From contig JAFLBZ010000023.1 of NCBI GenBank assembly GCA_017303715.1, positions 1 through 64,000 of the forward strand: a stretch of 64,000 nt of DNA, written 5' to 3'. The DNA comes from Rhodothermia bacterium. Lineage in GTDB: Bacteria > Bacteroidota > Rhodothermia > Rhodothermales > UBA2364. The notes under the pieces were generated by a model. That model saw only the letters and a program-made list of their open reading frames with translations. It was not told the origin of the DNA and searched no databases. A program made the position numbers and the translations under genes. The first letter of the stretch is position 1; each line of letters starts with the position of its first letter. Below, piece after piece: positions 25,381-33,638 of this stretch.

Positions 25381-26499
25381 TCAGGTGGTTTTGCGGTAAT
25401 TCAAAATGGCTAAGGTATTTAAGGCCACCACAAATCCCGCCATTTTAATAAAGAATGGCCATAGGTCTATAAAGCCACTTCCTTTCAGGAGTACCAGTCG
25501 CAAGACCTGCACCATGTACGAAACGGGATTGAACCAAGTGAGTACTTGTGCCCAAGTTGGCATACTTTCGATGGGGGTAAAAACACCGCCCATGAGCAAA
25601 AAGACCAGCATAAAAAACCACGAGATAAACATGGCTTGTTGTTGCGTATCGGAAATGGTGGAGAGGAACAAGCCAAAGCCTAAAATGGCCAGCAGGAAAA
25701 GTCCGGCAAAACCGAATAAGGCGAACATATTCCCGACTGTGGGTAACCCAAAGACCAATTTTGAAAACCCCAAGCCTAATGCCAAATCAAAAAGACCAAT
25801 GACCCAAAAGGGGATGAGTTTGCCAATTATAAACTGGTATTTGTGAATGGGTGTAACGTTTATTTGCTCAATCGTGCCTATTTCACGCTCCCGAACGATG
25901 TTTAAACTGGCCAACATGGAGCCGATAATGGTGATGAGGACGGCTAAAATACCGGGGACAAAGAAGTTTTTATAGCTCCGGCTTGGGTTAAACCATTCCG
26001 TTGGGGCAATTTCTATAAAGCCAGATTGAATAACTGGCGGCGCAGGCATGGCGCGGAGCCGAATATTGGCGTTAAAATCGGCGATAATGCTTGCGGCATA
26101 ATTCAGTCCCACCCCTGCTTTTACGCTGTTGATGGCATTTGCACCCAGATAAACGGATGGATTTTGCAGCAAAACCAAGTCTTTCTCAAACCCTGTCGGA
26201 ATTTCGAGGGTCATGTCGCTTTTATCGGCCTGCATATGTTCGGCAGCGAGGCTGGGTGCATTGTCATAAAAAACCACCACAAACCGCTCGGAGGCATCCA
26301 ATTGTTGTGTTAACTGACGCGAATACGAGGAGCGATCGTGATCCACGATGTGTAATCGCAGGTTGGAGATTTCGTAATTGGCCGCAAATGCCAAAATCAT
26401 GGTTTGCATGATGGGCATCACAAAAATGATGGGCAACATGGCCTTATTTCGGACAATTTGCAGAAATTCTTTTTGTAATAATAGCAGAATGATACGCAT
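25381..26499 (-). CDS. ABC-2 type efflux permease (YbhR-like)
   Basis: 372 residues. Layout of ABC-2 permeases of the YbhS/YbhR family: one N-terminal helix (AMLPIIFVMPIMQTMILAFA), a large extracytoplasmic domain (about 45-165), then five helices from FFVPGILAVLITIIGSM onward with the REREIGTIEQINVTP signature and a LLMGGVFTPIESMP loop. It pairs with the similar permease 20 bp upstream. It is the last gene of the efflux unit. Export of drugs, lipids or siderophore-like compounds is typical; the substrate is unknown. Confidence 0.85.
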   Translation of the reverse strand: MRIILLLLQKEFLQIVRNKAMLPIIFVMPIMQTMILAFAANYEISNLRLHIVDHDRSSYSRQLTQQLDASERFVVVFYDNAPSLAAEHMQADKSDMTLEIPTGFEKDLVLLQNPSVYLGANAINSVKAGVGLNYAASIIADFNANIRLRAMPAPPVIQSGFIEIAPTEWFNPSRSYKNFFVPGILAVLITIIGSMLASLNIVREREIGTIEQINVTPIHKYQFIIGKLIPFWVIGLFDLALGLGFSKLVFGLPTVGNMFALFGFAGLFLLAILGFGLFLSTISDTQQQAMFISWFFMLVFLLMGGVFTPIESMPTWAQVLTWFNPVSYMVQVLRLVLLKGSGFIDLWPFFIKMAGFVVALNTLAILNYRKTT

Positions 26500-26519
26500 G
26501 GTTTGGTTTGTTCAGGCGG

Positions 26520-27623
26520 TTAGGCAAGTCGCGTCTTAAAGTTTTTGATACTAATCTCCAAAAAAACGATGGTCATGGTGGCCAAAATCAATACATATTG
26601 CCAAACGAAGCCTATGTTTGCGCCTTTAATCATGATGTCCTTGATAATCACATTAAACCATTTTGCAGGGATCAGGTTGGAAATGAACTGGAGCGCTACA
26701 GGCATGCTCTCGATGGGAAAAATGAATCCAGAAAGCAAAACGGTGGGCATCATCAATCCCGTTGCCGAGATCATCATGGCAGCTTGCATGGTTTGTACTT
26801 TGGTAGAAATAAAAATCCCAAGAGCCAATGCCGTAAAGATATAAAGCAAGCAAATAGCCAAAAGCAGGGGCAAGCTGCCTTTGAAAGGCATTCCAAAAAC
26901 AAACTTTGCCAGCCACAAAATGGTTAAGGTATTGACAAAGGAAAGGGCGATATAAGGAATGACTTTCCCGACAATGATGAGGGTCGGGTTTAGCGGCGAA
27001 ACCAAGAGAATCTCCATCGTTCCGGTTTCTTTTTCGCGTGCGATGGTGATGGATGTGAGCATGGCAGAGACCAACATCAGTACGAGGGTGATTACACCGG
27101 GTACAAACATATACACCCCGCGCATTTCGGGATTATACGTCATGCGGTTTTCAATCTGAATGGTCATGGGCGGCGGCGCAGTGCTTTTTTCGAGTTGGTA
27201 GGATCGAATAATCGCACTTGCATAAGCGGTAAGGGTATTTGCGGTATTCGGGTCGGAGGCATCCGCAATCAGTTGGATTTGAGCTTTTCCACCGTGCAGT
27301 CGGGCATCATTCAAGAGTGGCGGGAAAACAATCCCCATTTTAACATCACCCCGTCTAAACGCCGCCTCCATCTCCGGCTGGGTTTGTACATAAAGACTCA
27401 CTTTGAAATACCCCGAAGACGTCAGCCGTTGGAGAACCTCTTTTGAAGTTTGATCGTTCGCCCGATCTAAGATGACCATTTGCGCATCTCGGATTTCGTT
27501 TGTGATGGCAAAACCAAAAAGGATCACCTGAATGATGGGTAAGCCAAATAAAATCAACAAAGTACGGCGATCCCGCAGGATGTGGAGCAGTTCTTTTTTG
27601 ACAAATGCGAGGAAGGGTTTCAT
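26520..27623 (-). CDS. ABC-2 type efflux permease (YbhS-like)
   Basis: 367 residues with the same layout as the following gene: helix 1 (TLLILFGLPIIQVILFGFAI), extracytoplasmic domain to about residue 175, then VFVPGVITLVLMLVSAMLTS, AREKETGTMEILLVSPL, and LLSGFIFPIESMPVALQ. The two permeases are paralogous and should form a heterodimer. It lies 19 bp downstream of the second ATPase gene. Confidence 0.85.
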   Translation of the reverse strand: MKPFLAFVKKELLHILRDRRTLLILFGLPIIQVILFGFAITNEIRDAQMVILDRANDQTSKEVLQRLTSSGYFKVSLYVQTQPEMEAAFRRGDVKMGIVFPPLLNDARLHGGKAQIQLIADASDPNTANTLTAYASAIIRSYQLEKSTAPPPMTIQIENRMTYNPEMRGVYMFVPGVITLVLMLVSAMLTSITIAREKETGTMEILLVSPLNPTLIIVGKVIPYIALSFVNTLTILWLAKFVFGMPFKGSLPLLLAICLLYIFTALALGIFISTKVQTMQAAMMISATGLMMPTVLLSGFIFPIESMPVALQFISNLIPAKWFNVIIKDIMIKGANIGFVWQYVLILATMTIVFLEISIKNFKTRLA

Positions 27624-27642
27624 GATTTATCCGGTTGTAGCG

Positions 27643-28380
27643 TCAGGTTTCTTTGAATTGACTGTTACGGGCAAGTCGGAGGAAAACATCATCCATTGTA
27701 TCCACATCAAATTGTTTTTTCAAGGCTTTGGGTGTGTCTAAAGCATCTATCCGGCCATCCACCATAATGGAAACACGGTTGCAGTACTCGGCCTCGTCCA
27801 TATAATGTGTGGTGACAAAAACGGTAATGCCCCGATCGGCGGCTTCATAAATCATGTCCCAGAACTGGCGGCGGGTTATGGGATCTACGCCGCCGGTTGG
27901 TTCGTCCAAAAAAACAATCTTGGGATCGTGCAAGATGGCAAGCGAGAACGAGAGTTTTTGTTTCCAACCCAAAGGCAGCGATGCAACCAAACTTCCGGCT
28001 TCGTCGTGTAGGTCTAAGCGCTCGAAAAGGGCATCGGCCTTGGTGCGAATTTCCGCCGCAGAAAGCCCATAAATTCCACCAAAAAACCGGATATTTTCCC
28101 AAATGGTAAGGTCTTCGTAGAGGGAGAACTTTTGGCTCATGTAGCCAATATTTTGCTTGATCTGCTCTGGTTGTCGGAAGACATCGAAGCCGGCAACCGT
28201 TGCTTCTCCGGAGGTGGGGCGGGAGAGGCCAATCAGCATCTTCATCGCGGTGGTTTTGCCTGCACCATTTGCACCCAAAAAACCAAAAATCTCGCCTTGT
28301 GCAACCTCAAAACTGATGGCATTGACGGCGGTAAAATCTCCAAACCGTTTGGTAAGAGACCGGACTTCTATTGCTTTCAT
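27643..28380 (-). CDS. ABC ATPase B of the efflux unit
   Basis: 245 residues from MKAIEVRSLTKRFGDF. Walker A GANGAGKTT, Walker B IVFLDEPTGGVDP and switch His (VTTHYMDEAEYC) are intact. The signature motif is the degenerate SLPLGWKQKLSF rather than LSGGQ, a variant known in one half of YbhF-like double ATPases. Its ATG overlaps the TGA of the ATPase A gene (ATGA), so the two are coupled. In E. coli YbhF the corresponding halves are one polypeptide. Confidence 0.85.
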   Translation of the reverse strand: MKAIEVRSLTKRFGDFTAVNAISFEVAQGEIFGFLGANGAGKTTAMKMLIGLSRPTSGEATVAGFDVFRQPEQIKQNIGYMSQKFSLYEDLTIWENIRFFGGIYGLSAAEIRTKADALFERLDLHDEAGSLVASLPLGWKQKLSFSLAILHDPKIVFLDEPTGGVDPITRRQFWDMIYEAADRGITVFVTTHYMDEAEYCNRVSIMVDGRIDALDTPKALKKQFDVDTMDDVFLRLARNSQFKET

Positions 28381-29288
28381 GGGGCAACTTGGGTTTCCAT
28401 CAATCCGATAAAACAATCTTCGATAGATGGGGTTATGGGGTAAATTTCAATATTCTGGTGGTGATTTTCCGCCAAGGTTATCGCTAAATCTTCTGGTGAA
28501 AACGTGGGCAGAACCGTAATATGGACTGTATCCCCAAAAGCAAAAGCGGACTTTATGGCCGGATGGGTACGCAAATCTTGGATGAGGCGGTACATTTGGT
28601 TGGAACTAACCGCCCAAAGTGCCTGATCGAACCGTTCTACTATGCCACTTGGGGTGTCTATTTGTAGCAATTCCCCTTTTTGTATCAAGCCTACACGGTC
28701 GCAACGGGTGGCTTCGTCCATATAGGGCGTGGAGACCAATATGGTCATTCCCCTCTGTTTGAGCATATCCAAAATATTCCAAAATTCCTTGCGGGAAACG
28801 GGATCAACGCCTGTTGTTGGCTCGTCGAGGAACAAAACCTCTGGGCTATGAATCAAGGCACAGCATAATGCCAGTTTTTGCTTCATCCCACCCGAAAGTT
28901 GGCCCGCTCGTCGGTTTTTAAAGGGAGCAATTTGCTCGTATATCGGGCGGATGTTTTCATAATTCGCTGCTATGGTTGTTCCAAAAATGGTGGCAAAGAA
29001 GTCGAGGTTTTCCGCAATAGTCAAATCTTGGTACAACGAAAAACGTCCAGGCATGTACCCAATTTCGGCGCGTAGGGCTTTGTAATTGGTCACAACATCG
29101 CGTCCATTTACCCGCGCCGTTCCGGTATCAGGAATAAGAAGTGTTGTAAGGATACGGAAAAGAGTGGTTTTGCCTGCACCATCTGGCCCGATGAGACCGA
29201 AAATCTCTCCGGGCTTAACCTCAAAGCTCACATTGCGAAGGGCTTCAACGTCTCCGTATCGCTTAGAAATTTGGTTAACGCGGATCAT
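28377..29288 (-). CDS. ABC ATPase A of the efflux unit
   Basis: 303 residues. Walker A GPDGAGKTT near residue 34, signature LSGGMKQKLALCC, Walker B VLFLDEPTTGVDP and a switch region VSTPYMDEATRC in which the usual His is Pro (STPYMDEA), also seen in the first half of YbhF-like proteins. The C-terminal 80 residues are the regulatory extension of this subfamily. It forms a heterodimer with ATPase B in energising the two permeases. It begins 17 bp after the HlyD gene. Confidence 0.85.
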   Translation of the reverse strand: MIRVNQISKRYGDVEALRNVSFEVKPGEIFGLIGPDGAGKTTLFRILTTLLIPDTGTARVNGRDVVTNYKALRAEIGYMPGRFSLYQDLTIAENLDFFATIFGTTIAANYENIRPIYEQIAPFKNRRAGQLSGGMKQKLALCCALIHSPEVLFLDEPTTGVDPVSRKEFWNILDMLKQRGMTILVSTPYMDEATRCDRVGLIQKGELLQIDTPSGIVERFDQALWAVSSNQMYRLIQDLRTHPAIKSAFAFGDTVHITVLPTFSPEDLAITLAENHHQNIEIYPITPSIEDCFIGLMETQVAP

Positions 29289-29305
29289 AAACGCTGGGGT
29301 TTGAG

Positions 29306-30319
29306 TCAGAATTTTACTTCGCCTGGCATACCGATTTTGAGTTCCCCTTTGCTGTTCGGGACCTGCACCTTGATGGCATAAACCAAGGTTGCCCGTTCTT
29401 CCCGTGTTTGTACGGTTTTTGGGGTGAACTCTGCCTTGGAGGCAATCCAGCTGACAGCTCCACTGTGCTTTCGGAGTTGTCCGTCTGGGCCATCCGTCAT
29501 AACCGTTACCCGTTGCCCAATTTTTACCGTGGGAAGTTGGTTTCCAGTGATGTATGCCCGCAGGGTGAGTGTACTAAGGTCTGCAATTTTGTACAAAGGC
29601 TTGCCGAAATTGACAATTTCCCCTTTTGCGGCGTATTTGCTAAGAACCGTACCACTCACCGGATTTTGCAGGGTGGTACGTGCAATTTGGTCATCCAACT
29701 GTGCGATACGCCGCCCGAGAGGCTCCGCTTCCGAGAGGATACCCCGATTTTGAGTGCCTACACCCGCACGGGTTGCTTCAACTTGTCGCTTTAGGACGGC
29801 CACTTGCTGGTACTGCGTAGTAACTTGTTGTTTCTGTACGTCCATTTGTCGCTGGAGTACCGCAATTTGCCCCGTAATGTCGTCCAATTGCTTTTGGGTG
29901 GCCGCATTTTCGCGGATCAGGTTTTGCACACGTATTTTTTCCCGATCCAAGTTTGCGATTTGTTGACGGGTAACGGCCAATTGCTCTTCGCTGGCCTGTG
30001 CTTGATTTTGTGCCGCCACCATTTGTTGTTCTAAGACAGCCACTTGCGGTTCTGGGTCGCCTTGTTTTTCGTTCAGTGCTTCCAAACTGGCTTCTAATTG
30101 CGATTTTTGGAGTTCCAAATTGGTGGGATCAATGCTTCCCACCACCTGTTGCTCGGCTAAGGTCTGTCCTTCCTCTACGGTAAAGGTGAGGAGTTTTCCG
30201 GTGGCCTCGGCAGAAACAAGGGTTTCTTGCGCTTCAAAGTTGCCATAAGCATCCGGCGTGTCTGTTCCGGAGCCGCATCCGGTGAGGGCGGCAAGAAAGA
30301 AGAAAAGGTACTTTTTCAT
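29306..30319 (-). CDS. HlyD-family periplasmic adaptor lipoprotein
   Basis: 337 residues from MKKYLFFFLAALTGC, a lipobox with Cys15, so anchored by lipid. A lipoyl half (LVSAEATGKLLTFTVEEGQTL), a long coiled coil (about 60-190, QLEASLEALNEKQGDPEPQV onward, rich in Gln/Glu), the second lipoyl half (TLQNPVSGTVLSKYAAKGEIV) and a beta-barrel domain (TLRAYITGNQLPTVKIGQRV, KIGMPGEVKF). It bridges the ABC-2 permeases and the TolC-type channel. Its ATG lies 4 bp after the TolC stop. The longer frame from 30370 overlaps the TolC gene and is not needed. Confidence 0.85.
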   Translation of the reverse strand: MKKYLFFFLAALTGCGSGTDTPDAYGNFEAQETLVSAEATGKLLTFTVEEGQTLAEQQVVGSIDPTNLELQKSQLEASLEALNEKQGDPEPQVAVLEQQMVAAQNQAQASEEQLAVTRQQIANLDREKIRVQNLIRENAATQKQLDDITGQIAVLQRQMDVQKQQVTTQYQQVAVLKRQVEATRAGVGTQNRGILSEAEPLGRRIAQLDDQIARTTLQNPVSGTVLSKYAAKGEIVNFGKPLYKIADLSTLTLRAYITGNQLPTVKIGQRVTVMTDGPDGQLRKHSGAVSWIASKAEFTPKTVQTREERATLVYAIKVQVPNSKGELKIGMPGEVKF

Positions 30320-30323
30320 GATC

Positions 30324-31610
30324 CTATTTGTTTGGGACATCTGCGGTCGTGCGTCCGAGTGCATGTTCATATTGAATTAAGGCTTGAAGGCGTTGAATTT
30401 CTCGTAAGGCTTTGTTTTCCTTTGCCTGTGTTTCGTTGTTTAATTCGGACAAGTAATCGTTGGCGGTGGCAACTCCTTCGGTCATTTGTACCGAAACCGT
30501 TTGTTTGATTTTGGTTCGGAGAGCAATTAATGCCTCGTCTTGTGCCAAAAGTGCATCATGACGTGCAATTTCGTTCCACAACTGGCGGAGTTGAATGGTG
30601 AGATTTTGTTGGAAAAGGTCACGGTTTCGTTCAACCATCATGGCCTGTGTATGTACCGCATCCCGTTCATTCCGTGTTGCGCCAAAGTCCCACAACGTCC
30701 AATTAAGCCGCACTCCTACTATGCCAAAAGGCTGAAATCCAGATTTGAACATGTTGAGGCCGGGCTGACCATAGCCGCCTTGCGCATAAACCTGAACTTT
30801 GGGACGAATTTTGGCAGCAATCAATGAAGACTGAAGGTCATACGCCGATAATTGGGCAGAAAAAACCGATTCTTCTTTTCGATTTGGCAATGCCATACCC
30901 GAAAGTAGGGGTGCTTCTGGAGTTATAAAGCGGGCCTTTTCCGGGATTTCATCGCCCACCAACGTGCCCAGAACCGAGACGGCGGTTTTTCGTTGCCAAG
31001 CCAATTCAATCAGGCGTTGGTTTAGCCGCACCTCTTCCGTTCGTAAAACATCTAAACCCACAGGATTCCCCACACCATTCCGCAACATGCCTTCCATTTG
31101 GGCCAATTTGCGGCTTAGTTCTTCCTTGGCCAACACCAAAATTTTGTGCTGCGCGTCTAACATTAATATCTGGAAAAACATCTGATTCACCCGATCCACC
31201 ACGCGGTCTTGCTCCACACCCAATTGTGTACTTTGGACTTCAAATTGGGCGGATTGGAAGTCGGATTGTTTTTTGATCGCACCGCCATCGTATAGGACTT
31301 GGGTGATTTCCAAAATGGCGCGGTACTGGTCTTTGTCGGGTGTAGGAAGGGAGACACCGGGGAGAGAAAGGCTTACTTTGGTGACGTCACTCTGGTAACT
31401 GGCTTGTCCTGAAAACTGGACTTTGGGAAGTTTTCCGGACAAAGTTGCAGCAGTTGCAAAGGATGACGCCTGCGCAACCAAGCTTTTCTGGGCCGTAACA
31501 GGTGCGTGGACAAGTGCCTTCGTGCGTAAGGTGGCCAATTCATATTGTGCCTGTGATGGTATGGCCATGATCAAACCCGATAATAGGGCGATAATGATAC
31601 GAATCCTCAT
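30324..31610 (-). CDS. TolC-family outer-membrane efflux protein
   Basis: 428 residues with a signal peptide (MRIRIIIALLSGLIMAIPSQAQ). Two repeats of long amphipathic helices and short beta hairpins are visible (ATLRTKALVHAPVTAQKS ... VQFSGQASYQSDV; QVYAQGGYGQPGLN; VRLNWTLWDFG ... RNERDAVHTQAMMVER), the standard layout of trimeric outer-membrane channels. It completes the tripartite efflux system. It follows the TetR gene by 46 bp on the same strand. Confidence 0.85.
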   Translation of the reverse strand: MRIRIIIALLSGLIMAIPSQAQYELATLRTKALVHAPVTAQKSLVAQASSFATAATLSGKLPKVQFSGQASYQSDVTKVSLSLPGVSLPTPDKDQYRAILEITQVLYDGGAIKKQSDFQSAQFEVQSTQLGVEQDRVVDRVNQMFFQILMLDAQHKILVLAKEELSRKLAQMEGMLRNGVGNPVGLDVLRTEEVRLNQRLIELAWQRKTAVSVLGTLVGDEIPEKARFITPEAPLLSGMALPNRKEESVFSAQLSAYDLQSSLIAAKIRPKVQVYAQGGYGQPGLNMFKSGFQPFGIVGVRLNWTLWDFGATRNERDAVHTQAMMVERNRDLFQQNLTIQLRQLWNEIARHDALLAQDEALIALRTKIKQTVSVQMTEGVATANDYLSELNNETQAKENKALREIQRLQALIQYEHALGRTTADVPNK

Positions 31611-31656
31611 GTCAACTTTTTGGTTTAATCAAATGGTTAATGGTTCAGCAAAAAAA

Positions 31657-32262
31657 TTATGGCCTCAAAGATCGGATGACAAACTCCGAGACGCTCTTTT
31701 TACGGGCTTCTAATAGCTCGGAATATGTGTTGTCGTCTATTTGCATAATGCCTTGTATCATGGGACGAGCCACGACCGGAAAAACGCAAAGGGAGACCAA
31801 GTTCAGGATCAGGTCAATCGGGTGAATCGGACGGATCAGGCCAGCCTCCACACCTTGCATAACCTCCATCATCATTTTGTCTTTAGGTGGCTTAAAACCC
31901 ATACCTCGAAAGCGTTCAGCCTTTTCAGGATTTACGGTAAGTTCTTGTAAAACAAAGCTTGGAATAAATGGATTCTCGGTAGCAAAGGTAATATATTCGC
32001 TCACAAACTGCTCAATCTTTTCCAGAATATTCCCAGGCCCATCCCAAACACCGAACAACTGTGGCAGGAATGTACGGATGGCCTCGTCCAAGATCCGCTC
32101 GAACATTTTTTCTTTAGACCGAAAATAATAATGGAGCAAAGCTTTGTTAATGCCGGCTTCATCTGCAATTTCCTGCATCCGTGCCCCAGCCCAACCCTTC
32201 TGCTGAAAGATTTTTCTGGCGGCAGCCAAGATACGTTCTTCGGTGGTAAGATCTTTATGCAC
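31657..32262 (-). CDS. TetR/AcrR-family repressor of the efflux unit
   Basis: 201 residues. N-terminal helix-turn-helix RILAAARKIFQQKGWAGARMQEIADEAGINKALLHYYFRSKEKMFERI (about 9-57) matches TetR; the ligand domain (about 60-200) matches the C-terminal type found with YbhFSR-like operons (CecR). It is the first gene of the unit and probably represses it until an exported compound binds. The start codon is GTG (32262); the next in-frame Met is within the helix-turn-helix, so the GTG is required. Confidence 0.85.
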   Translation of the reverse strand: MHKDLTTEERILAAARKIFQQKGWAGARMQEIADEAGINKALLHYYFRSKEKMFERILDEAIRTFLPQLFGVWDGPGNILEKIEQFVSEYITFATENPFIPSFVLQELTVNPEKAERFRGMGFKPPKDKMMMEVMQGVEAGLIRPIHPIDLILNLVSLCVFPVVARPMIQGIMQIDDNTYSELLEARKKSVSEFVIRSLRP

Positions 32263-32395
32263 GAATCAATTGGTTTAACTACTTGGTTAAAAATAAGATT
32301 GTGTTTTAAAGGTATCCAACTTTTTTAGCGGATTGAGCAGAATCTTCATCGTGTTAGACCTAAACAACCCAAGTTCGTTCAGTTACTCGTTGCCG

Positions 32396-32686
32396 ATGAG
32401 ATCAAAAATTCAAAATTGCACCCCAAGAAATGCGACATTCTTGCGACAAAGATTGGTTTATTTGCGCCAACATGCGGTAAAATTGCGTCACCAAGCCCTC
32501 AAATTGCGTCACCAAGCCCTCAAATTGCGTCACCAAGCCCTCAAATTGCGTCACCAAGCCCTCAAATTGCGTCACCAAACAGCAAGTTTGCGACATCGGG
32601 CAATAAACTTGCGGCAGCACGGATTTAGGACTTTACTATGTTCTGATAATAGGTTATACTTTGTCTTAAACATTAGTCACTTCTAA
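32396..32686 (+). CDS. Heptad-repeat open frame over the 21-bp array (uncertain gene)
   Basis: 96-residue frame from the ATG at 32396. The 21-bp repeat encodes one heptad per unit, the pattern L-R-H-Q-A-L-K, so residues about 16-78 have Leu every seventh position with Arg/His/Gln between, as in a basic helix or coiled coil. The flanks show no domain. Two other frames are also open through the array, so openness alone is weak evidence. In favour of a real transcript is a strong terminator 26 bp after the stop codon on this strand. No known family is recognised. Confidence 0.3.
   Translation: MRSKIQNCTPRNATFLRQRLVYLRQHAVKLRHQALKLRHQALKLRHQALKLRHQALKLRHQTASLRHRAINLRQHGFRTLLCSDNRLYFVLNISHF
32441..32629. 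repeat. Nine-unit 21-bp tandem repeat
   Basis: Nine units of exactly 21 bp, each beginning TTGCG. The four central ones (32483-32566) are identical (TTGCGTCACCAAGCCCTC plus AAA); the two on the left and three on the right are progressively diverged but keep the period and the TTGCG start. A clean core with decayed edges points to slippage expansion. The period is a multiple of three, so all frames repeat in step. It has no spacers and is not a CRISPR. Confidence 0.9.
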
Positions 32687-32711
32687 TTACGCATTTCTCG
32701 TGGGTTAAACG

Positions 32712-32746
32712 TGGCGACATCCGGTCTGGAGTCGCCATTGTTTTTT
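32712..32746 (+). terminator. Intrinsic terminator behind the repeat frame
   Basis: TGGCGAC (32712-32718) pairs with GTCGCCA (32731-32737), with further TCC/GGA pairing inside, followed by TTGTTTTTT. It faces the plus strand; the only plus-strand feature before it is the repeat-containing stretch from about 32300. Confidence 0.8.
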
Positions 32747-32834
32747 GTACAAAGACCAGCGCTAATACCAAATCAAGGTTGAATAAGGCCCTTTCGTTGT
32801 GTAATTTAGAGATCACGATAAACCGGAATCACTC

Positions 32835-33146
32835 ATGCCTGCCTCCGATTTTTACGAACGTGTTTATGCCTTGGTACGCTTGGTTCCCTTTGGTTGCGTG
32901 ACAACCTATGGACACATTGCACGCCATTTGGGAACCGGACAATCGGCGAGGGTAGTTGGTTGGGCTTTGAACCAATGCCCAGACGATGTTCCCGCCCACC
33001 GCGTGGTGAATCGGCTTGGGGCACTTTCTGGTGCAATACATTTTGGTGGGCCTCTGGTGATGGAAGACCGATTACGTTCGGAAGGGGTAATCTTCGACGA
33101 AAAAGGGTTGGTTGTTTTGACTAAACACTTGTGGATTCCTGAATGA
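32835..33146 (+). CDS. Alkyltransferase-like protein (ATL), MGMT family without the active Cys
   Basis: 103 residues, the C-terminal DNA-binding domain of O6-methylguanine-DNA methyltransferase: FYERVYALVRLVPFGCVTTYGHIARHLG, the helix-turn-helix SARVVGWALNQCP, then VPAHRVVNRLGALSG. The methyl-acceptor motif PCHRV is PAHRV here (Ala54), so it cannot take the alkyl group. Such ATL proteins bind O6-alkylguanine and hand it to nucleotide excision repair. Only one Ala-for-Cys version is needed to place it in this group. It stands alone before the AhpD-like gene. Confidence 0.85.
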   Translation: MPASDFYERVYALVRLVPFGCVTTYGHIARHLGTGQSARVVGWALNQCPDDVPAHRVVNRLGALSGAIHFGGPLVMEDRLRSEGVIFDEKGLVVLTKHLWIPE

Positions 33147-33273
33147 CGTTATAGACGCCAGAACCGAAAGCGATTGGACACCAAGTACCAATTTCTAGAC
33201 CAAAATAATTTTCTCGCTTATCGGTTGGTTAGACTTTGAGATGGCAAATCACTTACGCTTAAACCTTAAATAC

Positions 33274-33636
33274 ATGAGCAGAATAGACGAATTCCGATCA
33301 TACCGAGACCGTATGAACAAGCGGATTTTGGAAGAGGGGTCGCACTTGGGCATTAAACGTGTGTACAATTTAGACACAAATGCCTATCGAGATGGGGCAT
33401 TACCCCACGAGACCAAGGAACTGCTTGGCTTGGTCGCATCTATGGTGTTGCGGTGCAACGATTGTATAGACTACCACCTCATCCAATGTGTGGAAGCGGG
33501 CTTCACAAACGAGCAGTTGGAGGATGCGATGAATGTAGCGCTTGTGGTGGGTGGAACCATCGTGATCCCGCACCTTCGTCATGCTTATGAAACTATAGAT
33601 TTGCTCCGTAACGAGGCAGCAAACAAATGGGTTTGA
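33274..33636 (+). CDS. AhpD-like carboxymuconolactone decarboxylase family protein
   Basis: 120 residues. All-helical CMD fold with the AhpD signature E49-x11-C61-NDC64-xxx-H68, the thiol/proton relay of alkylhydroperoxidase D. Family members act in peroxide defence or as small thiol-dependent enzymes; without an ahpC neighbour the substrate is unknown. I chose MSRIDEFRSYRDRMN (33274), which matches family starts, over the ATG at 33241. Its stop is 2 bp from the stop of the convergent deacetylase gene. Confidence 0.8.
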   Translation: MSRIDEFRSYRDRMNKRILEEGSHLGIKRVYNLDTNAYRDGALPHETKELLGLVASMVLRCNDCIDYHLIQCVEAGFTNEQLEDAMNVALVVGGTIVIPHLRHAYETIDLLRNEAANKWV

Positions 33637-33638
33637 CC

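Noticed and set aside
32402-32629. Repeat array as a CRISPR
   Set aside because: Units are contiguous, with no unique spacers, and no cas genes are present.
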